Source: Streptomyces filamentosus
Lineage (GTDB): Bacteria > Actinomycetota > Actinomycetes > Streptomycetales > Streptomycetaceae
Assembly: GCF_014654895.1 (NCBI RefSeq)
Contig: NZ_BNBE01000004.1
Location: 806,001 to 870,000, forward strand
Direction: 5' to 3'
Length of the DNA: 64,000 bases
A program made the position numbers and the translations under genes. Within the stretch, counting starts at the first letter, position 1. Each line of letters starts with the position of its first letter. Of this stretch, positions 56,816-64,000 are shown piece after piece. The notes beneath the pieces were generated by a model, which was given only the letters and a program-made list of their open reading frames with translations, had not been told where the DNA came from and made no database searches.

Positions 56816-58015
56816 TCAGCGGGTGTGGGCGAGGGGGTCGGCGAGGATGTCGTGGAGGACGAGGGCGGCGGCGCCCCGGGCGGCGTCCGTGGCCGGGGAG
56901 GCGGCGCGCAGCCGGAGGGCGTCGGCGGGCCAGAGGCCGGAGACGACCCGCTCGGCGAGCTCCGCCGTGACGGCGGGGGCCAGCCAGGGCATCAGGCGGG
57001 GGTAGATGCCGCCGAGGACGACGGCCTCGGGGTCGAGGAGGTTGACCGCGCCGGAGAGAGCGCGGCCGAGCATCCGGCCGGCCTCGGCGAGCGCCGCGCG
57101 TGCCCGGGGGTCCTCGCGTTCGGCGCGGGCCGCGAGGTCGTCCACGTCGGTGGCGTCCGCCGCGCGCAGCAGCGCGGCCTGTCCGGCGTACTGCTCCAGG
57201 CAGCCGCGCGAGCCGCAGCGGCAGCGGGGTCCCTCGGCGTCGACGACGAGGTGGCCGATCTCGCCGGCGAAGCCGTGGGCGCCGCGCAGGAGTTCGCCGT
57301 GCACGACGACGGCACCGCCGACGCCGGTCTCGCCGGTGAGGTGGAGGAAGGTGCGGGGCGTGCCGGGGGTGCCGAAGCGGAGTTCGGCGAGGGCCGCCAT
57401 GTTGGCCTCGTTGTCGGAGGCCACCGGGAGCCGGCCGGCGGCGGGCCGCAGCGCGGCCAGGGCGTCGCCGAACAGCTCCTCGGCGGGGACGCCGTGCCAG
57501 CCGAGGTTGGGGGCCTGGCGGACCGTGCCGCCGGAGACCAGGCCGGGCAGGGCGAGGGCGGCGCCGGTGGGGTGCAGGCCGAGGGCGGCGGCCTCGGCGA
57601 GCGCCTCGGCGGCGACGCCGGCGGCGCGGGCGAGGACCTCGGGGGCGTCGGCGGCGCGGTTGTCGAGGCGTACGGAGCGGCGGATCCGGTCGGCGCCGTT
57701 GAGGTCCACGAGGCAGACGGCGACGTATGCCACGTTGATCTCGACGCCGAGCCCCGCGGGGCCGGTCCCGGCCGGTTTGAGGACGGTGCCGGGCCGGCCG
57801 GCCTGGCCGCTGAAGGTCTTGCCGGACTCGACCAGGAACCCGAGGTCGAGGAGCTGCTCCACGAGGGAGGAGACGGCGGGCCGGGTGAGGCCGACCCGGG
57901 CGGCGACGGCGGCCCGGGTGGTCTCGCCCGCGTCGTGGACGGTCCTGAGGACGAGGCTCAGGTTGTGCCGGCGCACGCCCGACTTGTCGGCCTTGGGTTC
58001 CGTGGGCTGGTTCAT
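56816..58015 (-). CDS. ROK-family transcriptional regulator
   Basis: A 399-residue NagC/XylR-type protein. The winged helix is near 15-75 ('VAARVGLTRPAVSSLVEQLL'). The ROK kinase-like domain follows, with zinc motif 'CRCGSRGCLEQYAG' and 'FAGEIGHLVVDAEG'. Such regulators release DNA on binding a sugar. A near-perfect palindrome at 58089 lies between it and the divergent HxlR gene. A xylulokinase gene lies 5 kb away and is a possible target. Confidence 0.92.
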   Translation of the reverse strand: MNQPTEPKADKSGVRRHNLSLVLRTVHDAGETTRAAVAARVGLTRPAVSSLVEQLLDLGFLVESGKTFSGQAGRPGTVLKPAGTGPAGLGVEINVAYVAVCLVDLNGADRIRRSVRLDNRAADAPEVLARAAGVAAEALAEAAALGLHPTGAALALPGLVSGGTVRQAPNLGWHGVPAEELFGDALAALRPAAGRLPVASDNEANMAALAELRFGTPGTPRTFLHLTGETGVGGAVVVHGELLRGAHGFAGEIGHLVVDAEGPRCRCGSRGCLEQYAGQAALLRAADATDVDDLAARAEREDPRARAALAEAGRMLGRALSGAVNLLDPEAVVLGGIYPRLMPWLAPAVTAELAERVVSGLWPADALRLRAASPATDAARGAAALVLHDILADPLAHTR

Positions 58016-58088
58016 GGTGAGCGTGAGCCTAGTCGCCCCTTTCGCTCGAACAGAAACGTGTCCGGGGACCGGCCCCCGGGCGCGGAAA

Positions 58089-58105
58089 AGTTCGGTGACC
58101 GAACT
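58089..58105. promoter_or_regulatory. Strong palindrome between ROK and HxlR genes
   Basis: AGTTCGGT-g-ACCGAACT is perfect; with flanking AAAA/TTTT and CGCG bases it extends to about 33 bp. It lies 74 bases before the ROK start and 100 before the HxlR start and is a good operator candidate for one of them. Confidence 0.6.
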
Positions 58106-58205
58106 CTTTTCGCGTCCTTTCGGCTACGCTGCCGGGCATGACGCTCCTCGCGATCGCCGACGACGCTGCCCCGCGACCACCCATGGCTCCTCCACGGGAC
58201 CACCG

Positions 58206-58856
58206 ATGACGCTTCCTCGCGACTACCGCGGCCAGACCTGCGCCCTCTCCCGGGCGATGGAGGTCGTCGGCGAGCGCTGGACCCTGCTGATCCTGCGGGA
58301 CGCCTTCTACGGGGTGCGCAGGTTCGGCGAGTTCGCCGCGCACCTGGCGGTGCCCCGGGCGGTGCTCGCCGACCGGCTGGCCGGGCTCGTCGCGGCGGGG
58401 GTCCTGGACCGCCGGCCGGAGCCCGGCACGGGCCGCCGCGAGGCGTACGTCCTCACGGAGAAGGGCCTCGGCCTGTGGCCGGCCGTCCGGGCGCTCACCG
58501 ACTGGGGCGAGCAGCACGCCCCGGCGCCCGGCGGCCCGCGCCGGCTCTTCCTGCACCACGCCGACGGAGCGCGGGTTGGCCCCGACGGACACTGCTCCGG
58601 CTGCGGCACGCCCGTCCCGCCCGGGGACCTCCTGGTCGCCCCGGGGCCGGGGCTCGGCGCCGATGCGGAGGGCGGCGCCGATCCCGGTACCGAAGCCGAT
58701 CCCGGTACCGTCGTCGATCCCGGTACCGACGTCGATCCCGGTACCGACGTCGATCCGGTGACGGCGGCCCTGGCCCGCCCGCACCGCCTGCTCACCCCCC
58801 TGCTCGCCCCCTTGCCCGCCGCGCCGGTCCGGCGCCCCTCGAAGGGAACCCCGTGA
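58206..58856 (+). CDS. HxlR-family regulator with DPGTDV repeats
   Basis: A 216-residue protein. Residues 1-100 are a classical HxlR winged helix ('CALSRAMEVVGERWTLLILR', 'RFGEFAAHLAVPRAVLADRL'). A zinc-ribbon-like 'GHCSGCGTPV' follows, then four copies of a six-residue repeat, DPGT followed by EA, VV, DV and DV, encoded by an 18-bp tandem repeat, and a Pro/Ala-rich tail. The repeat is unusual for the family. Its stop overlaps the start of a PanE-like gene (GTGA), so the two are coupled. Confidence 0.87.
   Translation: MTLPRDYRGQTCALSRAMEVVGERWTLLILRDAFYGVRRFGEFAAHLAVPRAVLADRLAGLVAAGVLDRRPEPGTGRREAYVLTEKGLGLWPAVRALTDWGEQHAPAPGGPRRLFLHHADGARVGPDGHCSGCGTPVPPGDLLVAPGPGLGADAEGGADPGTEADPGTVVDPGTDVDPGTDVDPVTAALARPHRLLTPLLAPLPAAPVRRPSKGTP
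58680..58751 (+). repeat. Four-copy 18-bp coding tandem repeat
   Basis: Units start at 58680, 58698, 58716 and 58734, each beginning GATCCCGGTACCG. The last two are identical. It keeps the reading frame of the HxlR gene. Confidence 0.9.
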
Positions 58857-59797
58857 AGATCCTGGTCGTCGGCGCCGGTGCCACCGGTGGCTACTTCGGC
58901 ACGATGCTGGCCCGCTCCGGGCAGGATGTCGCCTTCCTGGTGCGGCCCGGCCGGGCGGCGGCGCTGCGCGAGGGCGGGCTGCGGGTGGCCGGCCGGGACG
59001 AGGAGTGGGTGCTCGACGCGCCCCGGCTCGTCACGGCCGGCGAGGAACCCCCGTACGACCCGTACGACCTCGTCCTGCTCGGCGTGAAGTCGACCGCCCT
59101 CGGCACGGCCCTGACCGACCTGGCGCCCTTCGTCGCGCCGGGCACGGCGGTGCTGCCGCTGCTCAACGGCATGGCCCACCTCGACGCGCTGGACGCCCGG
59201 TTCGGCGCCGGGGCCGTCCTCGGCGGGGTCGCGAAGGTGGTCACGACCCTCGACGACGCGGGCGTCGTCCGGCGCCTCGCGCCACTGGCGCACCTCGCCC
59301 TCGGCGAACGGGACGGCGGGGTCTCGCCGCGCGTGGAGGAGATCCGTACGGTCCTGGAGGGCGCCGGGATCGACGCACCCGTGCCCGCGTCGATCGTCAC
59401 CGCCATGTGGCACAAGTGGGTCTTCATCGCCACGATCGGGGCGGTGACGAGCCTGATGCGCGGCACCGTCGGCGAGGTGTACGACGCGCCCGGCGGCCCG
59501 GAGCTGGGCCCCGCGGTCCTGGCGGAGGCGGCGGCGGTGGCCGCGGCGGCCGGACACCCGGTGCCGGAGGAGGAGCGGGCGGCGACCCTCGCGGTCGTCT
59601 CGGCACCCGGCTCCCCGCTGGTCCCCTCCCTCTACCGGGACCTGGCGGCGGGCAGGCCGACGGAGGTCGAGCACCTCTTCGGCGACCTGACCGCGCGGGC
59701 CCGCGCCCTCGGCGTGCCGACCCCGCTGCTCGACCTCGCCACCCTCCACCTGCGGATCCACCAGCGGCGGATCGACGCCGCCGGGCGCGGTCAGTAG
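58853..59797 (+). CDS. 2-dehydropantoate 2-reductase family (PanE/ApbA)
   Basis: A 314-residue NADPH-dependent reductase. The N-terminal Rossmann motif is 'ILVVGAGATGGYFGTMLARSG'-like (GxGxxG at 7-12). 'LLGVKSTA' carries the conserved lysine, and 'VTAMWHKWVFIATIGAVTSLM' the catalytic lysine region. In CoA synthesis it reduces ketopantoate, but the family also includes unrelated keto-acid reductases. It is coupled to the HxlR regulator upstream, which suggests a regulated accessory function. The GTG follows GAAGGGAACCCC. Confidence 0.88.
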   Translation: MKILVVGAGATGGYFGTMLARSGQDVAFLVRPGRAAALREGGLRVAGRDEEWVLDAPRLVTAGEEPPYDPYDLVLLGVKSTALGTALTDLAPFVAPGTAVLPLLNGMAHLDALDARFGAGAVLGGVAKVVTTLDDAGVVRRLAPLAHLALGERDGGVSPRVEEIRTVLEGAGIDAPVPASIVTAMWHKWVFIATIGAVTSLMRGTVGEVYDAPGGPELGPAVLAEAAAVAAAAGHPVPEEERAATLAVVSAPGSPLVPSLYRDLAAGRPTEVEHLFGDLTARARALGVPTPLLDLATLHLRIHQRRIDAAGRGQ

Positions 59798-59835
59798 GCT
59801 CGGCGGCGCCGGGACGGAAGCAGAGGAGCGACAGA

Positions 59836-60471
59836 GTGTTCGTCAAGGTGTGCGGGCTCGCCACGACCGCCGACATCGACGTGGCCGCCGGGGCGGGCGC
59901 GGACTCGATCGGCCTGGTGATCAGCGGGACCAGCGTCCGCGGACTCGACCGGGCCCGCGTGCCGGCGCTCGTCGCGCACGTGCCGGACGGCGTCGTGTCG
60001 GTCCTCGTCGTCAACGACACCCCGGCCGCCGAGGCCGCCCGGATCGCCGCCGACCTCGGCTTCGACGCGCTCCAGCTGCACGGACGCGCCTACGGCCGCC
60101 CCGAGTTCGAGGCCGCCGCCGGGATCTTCCCGCACCTGTGGCGGGCGACCGCGCTCGCCGACGGCCCCGACACCCGCGTGGGCGCCCTGGGCGAGGAGAT
60201 CCTGCTGCTCGACTCCCCCAAGGCCGGCTCCGGCTCCCGCTGGGACCTCTCCCTCCTGGAGACCGCCCGCCCCGAGGGCCGCTGGCTCCTCGCCGGCGGC
60301 CTCGCCCCCCACAACGTCGCCGAGGCCATCGCCACCGCCCGCCCCTGGGGCGTCGACGTCTCCAGCGGCGTCGAATCCTCCCCCGGCGTGAAGGACCACG
60401 CCCTCGTGCGCGCCTTCGTCAGCGCCGCGAAGGCGACCGCTCAACCTTCCGGCGCCCCCGCTCGTCCCTGA
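59836..60471 (+). CDS. trpF: TrpF-like phosphoribosylanthranilate isomerase
   Basis: A 211-residue TIM barrel. Motifs are 'VKVCGLATTADIDVAAGAGAD' (split: KVCGLATTADID; catalytic Cys), 'LQLHGRA', 'LLDSPKAGSGSRWD' and 'LAGGLAPHNVAEAIATARPWGVDVSSGVE' (split: LAGGLAPHNV and GVDVSSGVE). It isomerises PRA in tryptophan synthesis. Streptomyces normally use the dual-function PriA and lack TrpF, so this copy is unexpected. No other trp gene is close by. GAGGAGCGACAGA precedes the GTG. A changed substrate is possible. Confidence 0.85.
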   Translation: MFVKVCGLATTADIDVAAGAGADSIGLVISGTSVRGLDRARVPALVAHVPDGVVSVLVVNDTPAAEAARIAADLGFDALQLHGRAYGRPEFEAAAGIFPHLWRATALADGPDTRVGALGEEILLLDSPKAGSGSRWDLSLLETARPEGRWLLAGGLAPHNVAEAIATARPWGVDVSSGVESSPGVKDHALVRAFVSAAKATAQPSGAPARP

Positions 60472-60510
60472 AGGCACAAGCACCACACGCGAAAGACCCA
60501 GGGGGCCACC

Positions 60511-60717
60511 ATGGTGGAAGAACTGACCGAGGCAGTCGTACGAGCCGCCGGCGCCGCAGCACGCGGCGTCGCCTCCCTCCTCTCCGTCCCCGAGACCTAC
60601 TCGGCCGCCGCCGAACTCGCCGCCACCGAGGCCGAACGCCCCCGCGAACGCCCCGCCGACAAGAAGAAGACGGACGACGAGACCGCGAAGAACGGGGAGG
60701 ACCGCGCGGAGGGCTGA
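60511..60717 (+). CDS. Small hypothetical protein
   Basis: A 68-residue protein. The first half could be one amphipathic helix ('ELTEAVVRAAGAAARGVASLLSV'), and the second is highly charged (KKKTDDETAKNGEDR). CAGGGGGCCACC precedes the ATG, and codon use fits a real gene. It follows the trpF-like gene by 39 bases. Function unknown. Confidence 0.55.
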   Translation: MVEELTEAVVRAAGAAARGVASLLSVPETYSAAAELAATEAERPRERPADKKKTDDETAKNGEDRAEG

Positions 60718-60741
60718 GCCGTGGTCGGCGTCGGAGCCGTC

Positions 60742-60820
60742 GCCGCCTGCCGCCTGCACGAGTCGCAGGTCGGCGCCGGAATCGTTGCCGCCTGCCGCCG
60801 GCGCGAGTCGCAGGTCGGCG
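60742..60820. repeat. 34-bp direct repeat, two copies
   Basis: 60742-60775 and 60787-60820 differ at two bases; both end CGAGTCGCAGGTCGGCG. They lie in the 273-base gap before the DUF2785 gene. Confidence 0.75.
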
Positions 60821-60990
60821 GCCCGGCGGATGTCGGTGGACGGTGTGCGGTGGCGGGTGCGGACCGGTGCTCCGTGGCCTGACCTGCCGCGCGAGCAGGG
60901 CAGGTGGCCGCCCCGGCCAGGGCCGACCGCCGCCCCGCATCCGTCCGATAATCGGTTGCCTTGTCGGAGGCGTTCCCCAAAGGTGAGGCG

Positions 60991-61821
60991 GTGACCAAGA
61001 TCGACGACACGCCTTCCATCGACACGGCCCGCTGGCTGTACCTCTACGAGAACGACTGCCCCGCCCCGGCGGCGGCCGAACTTCCGGCCCTCGTCGCAGA
61101 ACTGGCCGAGGCCCTCCGCCACCCGGACCCGGACATCCGCGATGGTGCCCCCTACGTGGTGCTGCGCACCTGGATCCGACGGGACGTCATCGACGAGCCG
61201 ATGCGCGCCCGGCTGGGCACGGTGATGGCCGACCGGTTCGACGACCCCGAGATCCAGGCACGTACCTTCGCCCCGCTCGTGCTCGACATGATCGTCGGCC
61301 GCGGCGACTTCGACCCGGCGTGGCTCGCCGCCTTCCGGCGCTGGTTCCCCGCCGAGACGGACCTGCGCGGGTACGACCGCGAACTCGGCTGGCTCCACGC
61401 CGTCGCACACGGCGCCGACCTGCTGGGCGCCTTCGGGCTCCACCCGGAGGTCGACCCGAAGGAGGTGCTGGACCTGGCGGCGGAGCGGCTCGTGGCCCCG
61501 ACCGACGAGATCTTCGCCCAGCAGGAAGACGACCGCCTCGCGCAAGGCATCGCCCGCACGCTGACCCGCCCGGAACTCTCCGAGGCCGAGGCCACCCGCT
61601 GGCTGGACGCGATCGAGACGGACTTCGCCGCCGGCCGGCGTGGTGCTCCCACCGTGGCCGCGCACACCTCCAACGCCATGCGCACACTCAGGATGCTGTA
61701 CCTCCTCGCCGACACCGGCGTCCGGATCCACGGCGCCCCCGCCCCCGTACACCTCCCGCACGCGGAAGGGCTGAAGCGGCGCCTGACGGAGGTACTGGCC
61801 CTGGTCTTCCAGGGAGCATGA
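60991..61821 (+). CDS. DUF2785 protein
   Basis: A 276-residue helical protein. 'HPDPDIRDGAPYVVLRTWIRR' (split: DPDIRDGAPYVVLRTWI) and 'GYDRELGWLHAVAHGADLLGA' match DUF2785, an all-helical HEAT-like family of unknown function. The GTG at 60991 has AAAGGTGAGGC upstream; a TTG at 60961 is an alternative. It appears to be a single-gene unit. No partner is evident. Confidence 0.82.
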   Translation: MTKIDDTPSIDTARWLYLYENDCPAPAAAELPALVAELAEALRHPDPDIRDGAPYVVLRTWIRRDVIDEPMRARLGTVMADRFDDPEIQARTFAPLVLDMIVGRGDFDPAWLAAFRRWFPAETDLRGYDRELGWLHAVAHGADLLGAFGLHPEVDPKEVLDLAAERLVAPTDEIFAQQEDDRLAQGIARTLTRPELSEAEATRWLDAIETDFAAGRRGAPTVAAHTSNAMRTLRMLYLLADTGVRIHGAPAPVHLPHAEGLKRRLTEVLALVFQGA

Positions 61822-62008
61822 CCGCAGGCGCCGCCGAGGGGTGCCCCTCTCCCAGGCTCCGCCCGGGACCCTGCGGGCGGATGGGCGTCCTGGCGGAGAG
61901 GCGCCGGCGGTCCTCCTCATGGAAGATCAGCGCCCCGCCGCCCTGAGGGACGGCCGAGGCTCCGAGGACTGCCCCGGCCCGCCATCCGGCCGTCGCCGGC
62001 GTTCGCGG

Positions 62009-62344
62009 TCACCGTTCGAGGTGGTCGATCAGTTTCGTCTCGCTTCGGTGCAGCCGGGCGCGCTCCTCCGGCGGGAGGGACGCCAGTGCGTCGACGAGGG
62101 AACGCGTCCGGGGTACGCGGACCATCGCACCCGAATAGATCCGGCACCCGGAGCACCAGGCCAGGCCGACGCACCGCTCGAACAAGGGGGAATCGGGAGG
62201 GTGGAGGCGGAACCGGTACGAGCGGACGGGAGTCCCGCAGGCGGCGCAGAGACGGCGGTCGCCGTCCTCGACCGTGTCCCAGGCCGCGACCTTCGTCCAG
62301 TGCCGCCGGCCTGCCGGTGCTCTTCAATTCGTCATGCGCGCCAT
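62009..62344 (-). pseudogene. Small zinc-ribbon protein gene with early in-frame stop
   Basis: The frame reads MARMTN, then TGA, then about 105 codons to a stop at 62009. The body looks real: 'HWTKVAAWDTVEDGDRRLC' leads into CAAC and CSGC pairs ('RRLCAACGTPVRS', 'GLAWCSGCRIYSG') that would bind zinc, and a charged helical C-terminus. In the next frame, bases after MTN read 'LKSTGR', which would join the body if a few bases near 62310 were changed. So a small indel pair, or a sequence error, interrupts the 5' end. No other start codon is available before the first cysteine. Confidence 0.6.
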
Positions 62345-62359
62345 TGTCCCTGACGGGCG

Positions 62360-62938
62360 CTACTTGACCAGGTGGAAGTCCGGATGCCGCAGCCATGCCG
62401 CCAGGAACTCCGCGTCACCGACGTGCCGGACCCCCCGCCCGCCGTCCCCGGTCTCGTACGGGACTTCCACGACCCTTCCGGGAAGGGCGGCGACCAACGC
62501 TCTCGCCCGGTCCGGAGACGCCCCCTCGTCCGTGTCGCCACAGGAGGCGGAGGAGACCAGGACACCGTCGAAGTCGACCAGTGCTTCGAGACGTCGGGCG
62601 AGTGCGAGCGCCAGGTGGCCGAGCAGCCGGTGGTTCGCCGGGCCCGAGCAGCCGGCACCGAGCACCAGCCCCTGCACCGGTGACCGGGAGAGGGCCGAGT
62701 AGTCCTCGTCCTCCCCCGGCGTCTCCTGGTCCTCCGTCAGGAAGAAGACGCCCACTCCGGTGGGATCCGGCACGGGGAACCCCACGGCCGAACCGTCCTC
62801 CACCCAGAAGTCCAGGGTGCCGCCGGCCTTGGCCTCGACCGGTCGGCAGAAGCTCTCCAGCCATGGCACGACGTCGGCCAGGATGTCCTCGAACGCGCGC
62901 CGCTCGAAGAGCAACAGTCCCACTGCAGGTCCCGACAT
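62360..62938 (-). CDS. DUF6368-like protein
   Basis: A 192-residue soluble acidic protein. 'AVGLLLFERRAFEDILADVVPWLESFC' (split: FERRAFEDILADVVPWLESF) at the start and a terminal 'EFLAAWLRHPDFHLVK' are the most distinctive parts. It resembles the Streptomyces family DUF6368; function unknown. GGGGGCGGC precedes the ATG. It lies just upstream of the zinc-ribbon remnant on the same strand, so the two may have formed one unit. Confidence 0.65.
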   Translation of the reverse strand: MSGPAVGLLLFERRAFEDILADVVPWLESFCRPVEAKAGGTLDFWVEDGSAVGFPVPDPTGVGVFFLTEDQETPGEDEDYSALSRSPVQGLVLGAGCSGPANHRLLGHLALALARRLEALVDFDGVLVSSASCGDTDEGASPDRARALVAALPGRVVEVPYETGDGGRGVRHVGDAEFLAAWLRHPDFHLVK

Positions 62939-63019
62939 GCCGCCCCCGTGTGTGGTGTTCTGGTGCCGCCCGGGTCGGGTGCGCGGTCGGACGCGCGGAG
63001 TTCGGGGCGGGTGGACCGT

Positions 63020-63150
63020 GGATCCAGGATCCAAAATCCCGGATCCAAAATTCCGGACCCTGGATCCAAAGTCTCGGATCTCGGATCCAGAATATTGGAT
63101 CCAGGATCACGGATCCGACCCCCGAATCCCGACCCCCGGATCCCGGATCC
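63020..63150. repeat. Cluster of nine GGATCC palindromes
   Basis: GGATCC occurs at about 63020, 63028, 63041, 63062, 63083, 63097, 63111, 63138 and 63145, plus GGATCT and GGATCA variants. The spacers are AT-rich (AAAATCC, GAATATT), which is exceptional for this genome. The block lies between the xylulokinase 3' end and the DUF6368-like gene. Confidence 0.9.
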
Positions 63151-63171
63151 CTGCCCCCCCTGCCCCCGCCC

Positions 63172-64000
63172 TCAGCCCAACAACCCCTGCCCAGCCGCCG
63201 CCAACACCCCCTCCACCCGCCCCCACGTCTCCTCGTCGCGGGCGACGGCCGGAAGGGTCTGACCGGTGCCGGTGCCCCAGGCGGTGGCGAGGGTGACGGG
63301 GTTCTGGCCGGTGGCCGCGGCGGCGGCGAGGGCGGCGGCGCCGAGGGCGACGAGTTCGGTGGCGGCGGGGAGGACGAGGGGGCGGCCGGAGAGGCGGCGG
63401 ACGGTCTCGGTCCAGGTGCGGCCGCGGGCGCCGCCGCCGATGAGGCGGAGGGGGCGGTCGCGGACGGCGGGGTCGGCGGGGTCGAGGCCGCAGGCGGTGA
63501 GGAGGCCGTCGAGGGCGCGCAGGAGGGTGAAGGCGGCGCCTTCGTAGGCGGCGCCGAGGAGGGCGCGGGGGTCGGTGGTGTGGCGGAGGCCGGTGACGAG
63601 GCCGGAGGCGGCGGGGAGGTCGGGGGTGCGTTCGCCGTCGAGGTAGGGGAGGACGACGGTCTCGCCGCCGGGGAGGGCGTCCTCGCGGTCGAGGCCGAGG
63701 AGGCCGGCGAAGCGGTCGACGGCGAGGGTGCAGTTGAGGGTGCAGCCGAGCGGGAGGTACGTGCCGTCGGCGGCGGCGAAGCCGGCGAGGGCGGGGTCGG
63801 CGGGGCGGGTGCGGGTGGCGGCGAAGACGGTGCCGGAGGTGCCGAGGCTGACGACGGGGTGGTCGAGGAGGCCGCCGGTGCCGAGGCCGAGGCCGATGGC
63901 GGCGGCCATGTTGTCGCCGGTTCCGGCAGCGACGGCGACCGTGCGGGGCAGCCCCAGGGCTTCGGCGGCGGCCGCCGTGAGGCCGCCGACGCGGGTGGCG
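63172..64000 (-). CDS. xylB: Xylulokinase, 3' part of gene
   Basis: The C-terminal 276 or so residues of an FGGY-family sugar kinase; the 5' end lies beyond the window. 'AGTGDNMAAAIGLGLG' is the ATP-site motif, 'SLGTSGTVFA' follows, 'DGERTPDLP' is typical of xylulokinases, and 'RLIGGGARGRTWTETV' is the second FGGY motif. It phosphorylates D-xylulose. The downstream side is the GGATCC cluster. The ROK regulator at 56816-58015 may be its controller. Confidence 0.9.
   Translation of the reverse strand, partial: ATRVGGLTAAAAEALGLPRTVAVAAGTGDNMAAAIGLGLGTGGLLDHPVVSLGTSGTVFAATRTRPADPALAGFAAADGTYLPLGCTLNCTLAVDRFAGLLGLDREDALPGGETVVLPYLDGERTPDLPAASGLVTGLRHTTDPRALLGAAYEGAAFTLLRALDGLLTACGLDPADPAVRDRPLRLIGGGARGRTWTETVRRLSGRPLVLPAATELVALGAAALAAAAATGQNPVTLATAWGTGTGQTLPAVARDEETWGRVEGVLAAAGQGLLG

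Overview
The window is a stretch of a very GC-rich actinobacterial chromosome, almost certainly Streptomyces. It carries WhiB, an SsgA-like sporulation protein, several SpoIIE-type phosphatases, a SigB/F-type sigma factor, a streptogrisin-type protease and strong third-position G/C bias. The only AT-rich patches are regulatory sites. No rRNA, tRNA, CRISPR array, transposase or integrase was seen.

Region 1 (1-10.7 kb) is a stress and development signalling block. It has two active-looking SpoIIE phosphatases and one degenerate one, two STAS anti-anti-sigma proteins, two small HATPase anti-sigma proteins, WhiB, an SsgA-like protein and a SigB/F-type sigma factor that ends in twin perfect hairpins. 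In its centre a cobalamin-binding protein with the W-x9-EH photoreceptor signature is translationally coupled between a phosphatase and a STAS protein. Region 2 (10.7-14.9 kb) holds membrane and hypothetical genes (DUF4230, VanZ-like, YihY-like) and a class II glutamine amidotransferase.

Region 3 (15-33.3 kb) is an arsenic island and the highlight of the window. It starts with a divergent phosphate-type ABC transporter (PstB-like, a fused PstC-PstA permease, PstS). An operon follows with an ArsL-like radical SAM protein ending in RCCVKC, a FemAB/GNAT-like acyltransferase, a CobW-type GTPase and an ArsM methyltransferase. Next come five different arsR genes, arsC, acr3, arsO, an ATP-grasp amino-acid ligase, an ArsN-type N-acetyltransferase, an ArsP-type permease, a deleted flavoprotein remnant and an arsI-type C-As lyase. 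Almost the same 49-bp promoter/operator (47 of 49 bases) precedes the arsL operon and the ATP-grasp ligase about 9.4 kb away, which ties them into one regulon. My reading is a biosynthetic cluster for an arsinothricin-like arsenic amino acid, possibly made into a peptide without an NRPS, with resistance and export genes alongside.

Region 4 (33.3-64 kb) is mixed accessory and core material. It includes a degenerate PLD-fold protein, an acetylxylan esterase, a streptogrisin C-like protease, a PobA-like monooxygenase next to an O-methyltransferase, an orphan OpcA, an M20 peptidase, HdeD and DUF350 membrane proteins, a WGR/beta-propeller protein, an SPFH protein, an M23 endopeptidase, a MacB-type ABC transporter whose permease is frameshifted, DJ-1, LysR, ROK and HxlR regulators, a PanE-like reductase, a TrpF-like isomerase, DUF proteins and the 3' part of a xylulokinase gene. 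Several decayed genes (S66 peptidase, zinc-ribbon protein) and minisatellites lie here, including an odd cluster of nine GGATCC palindromes.
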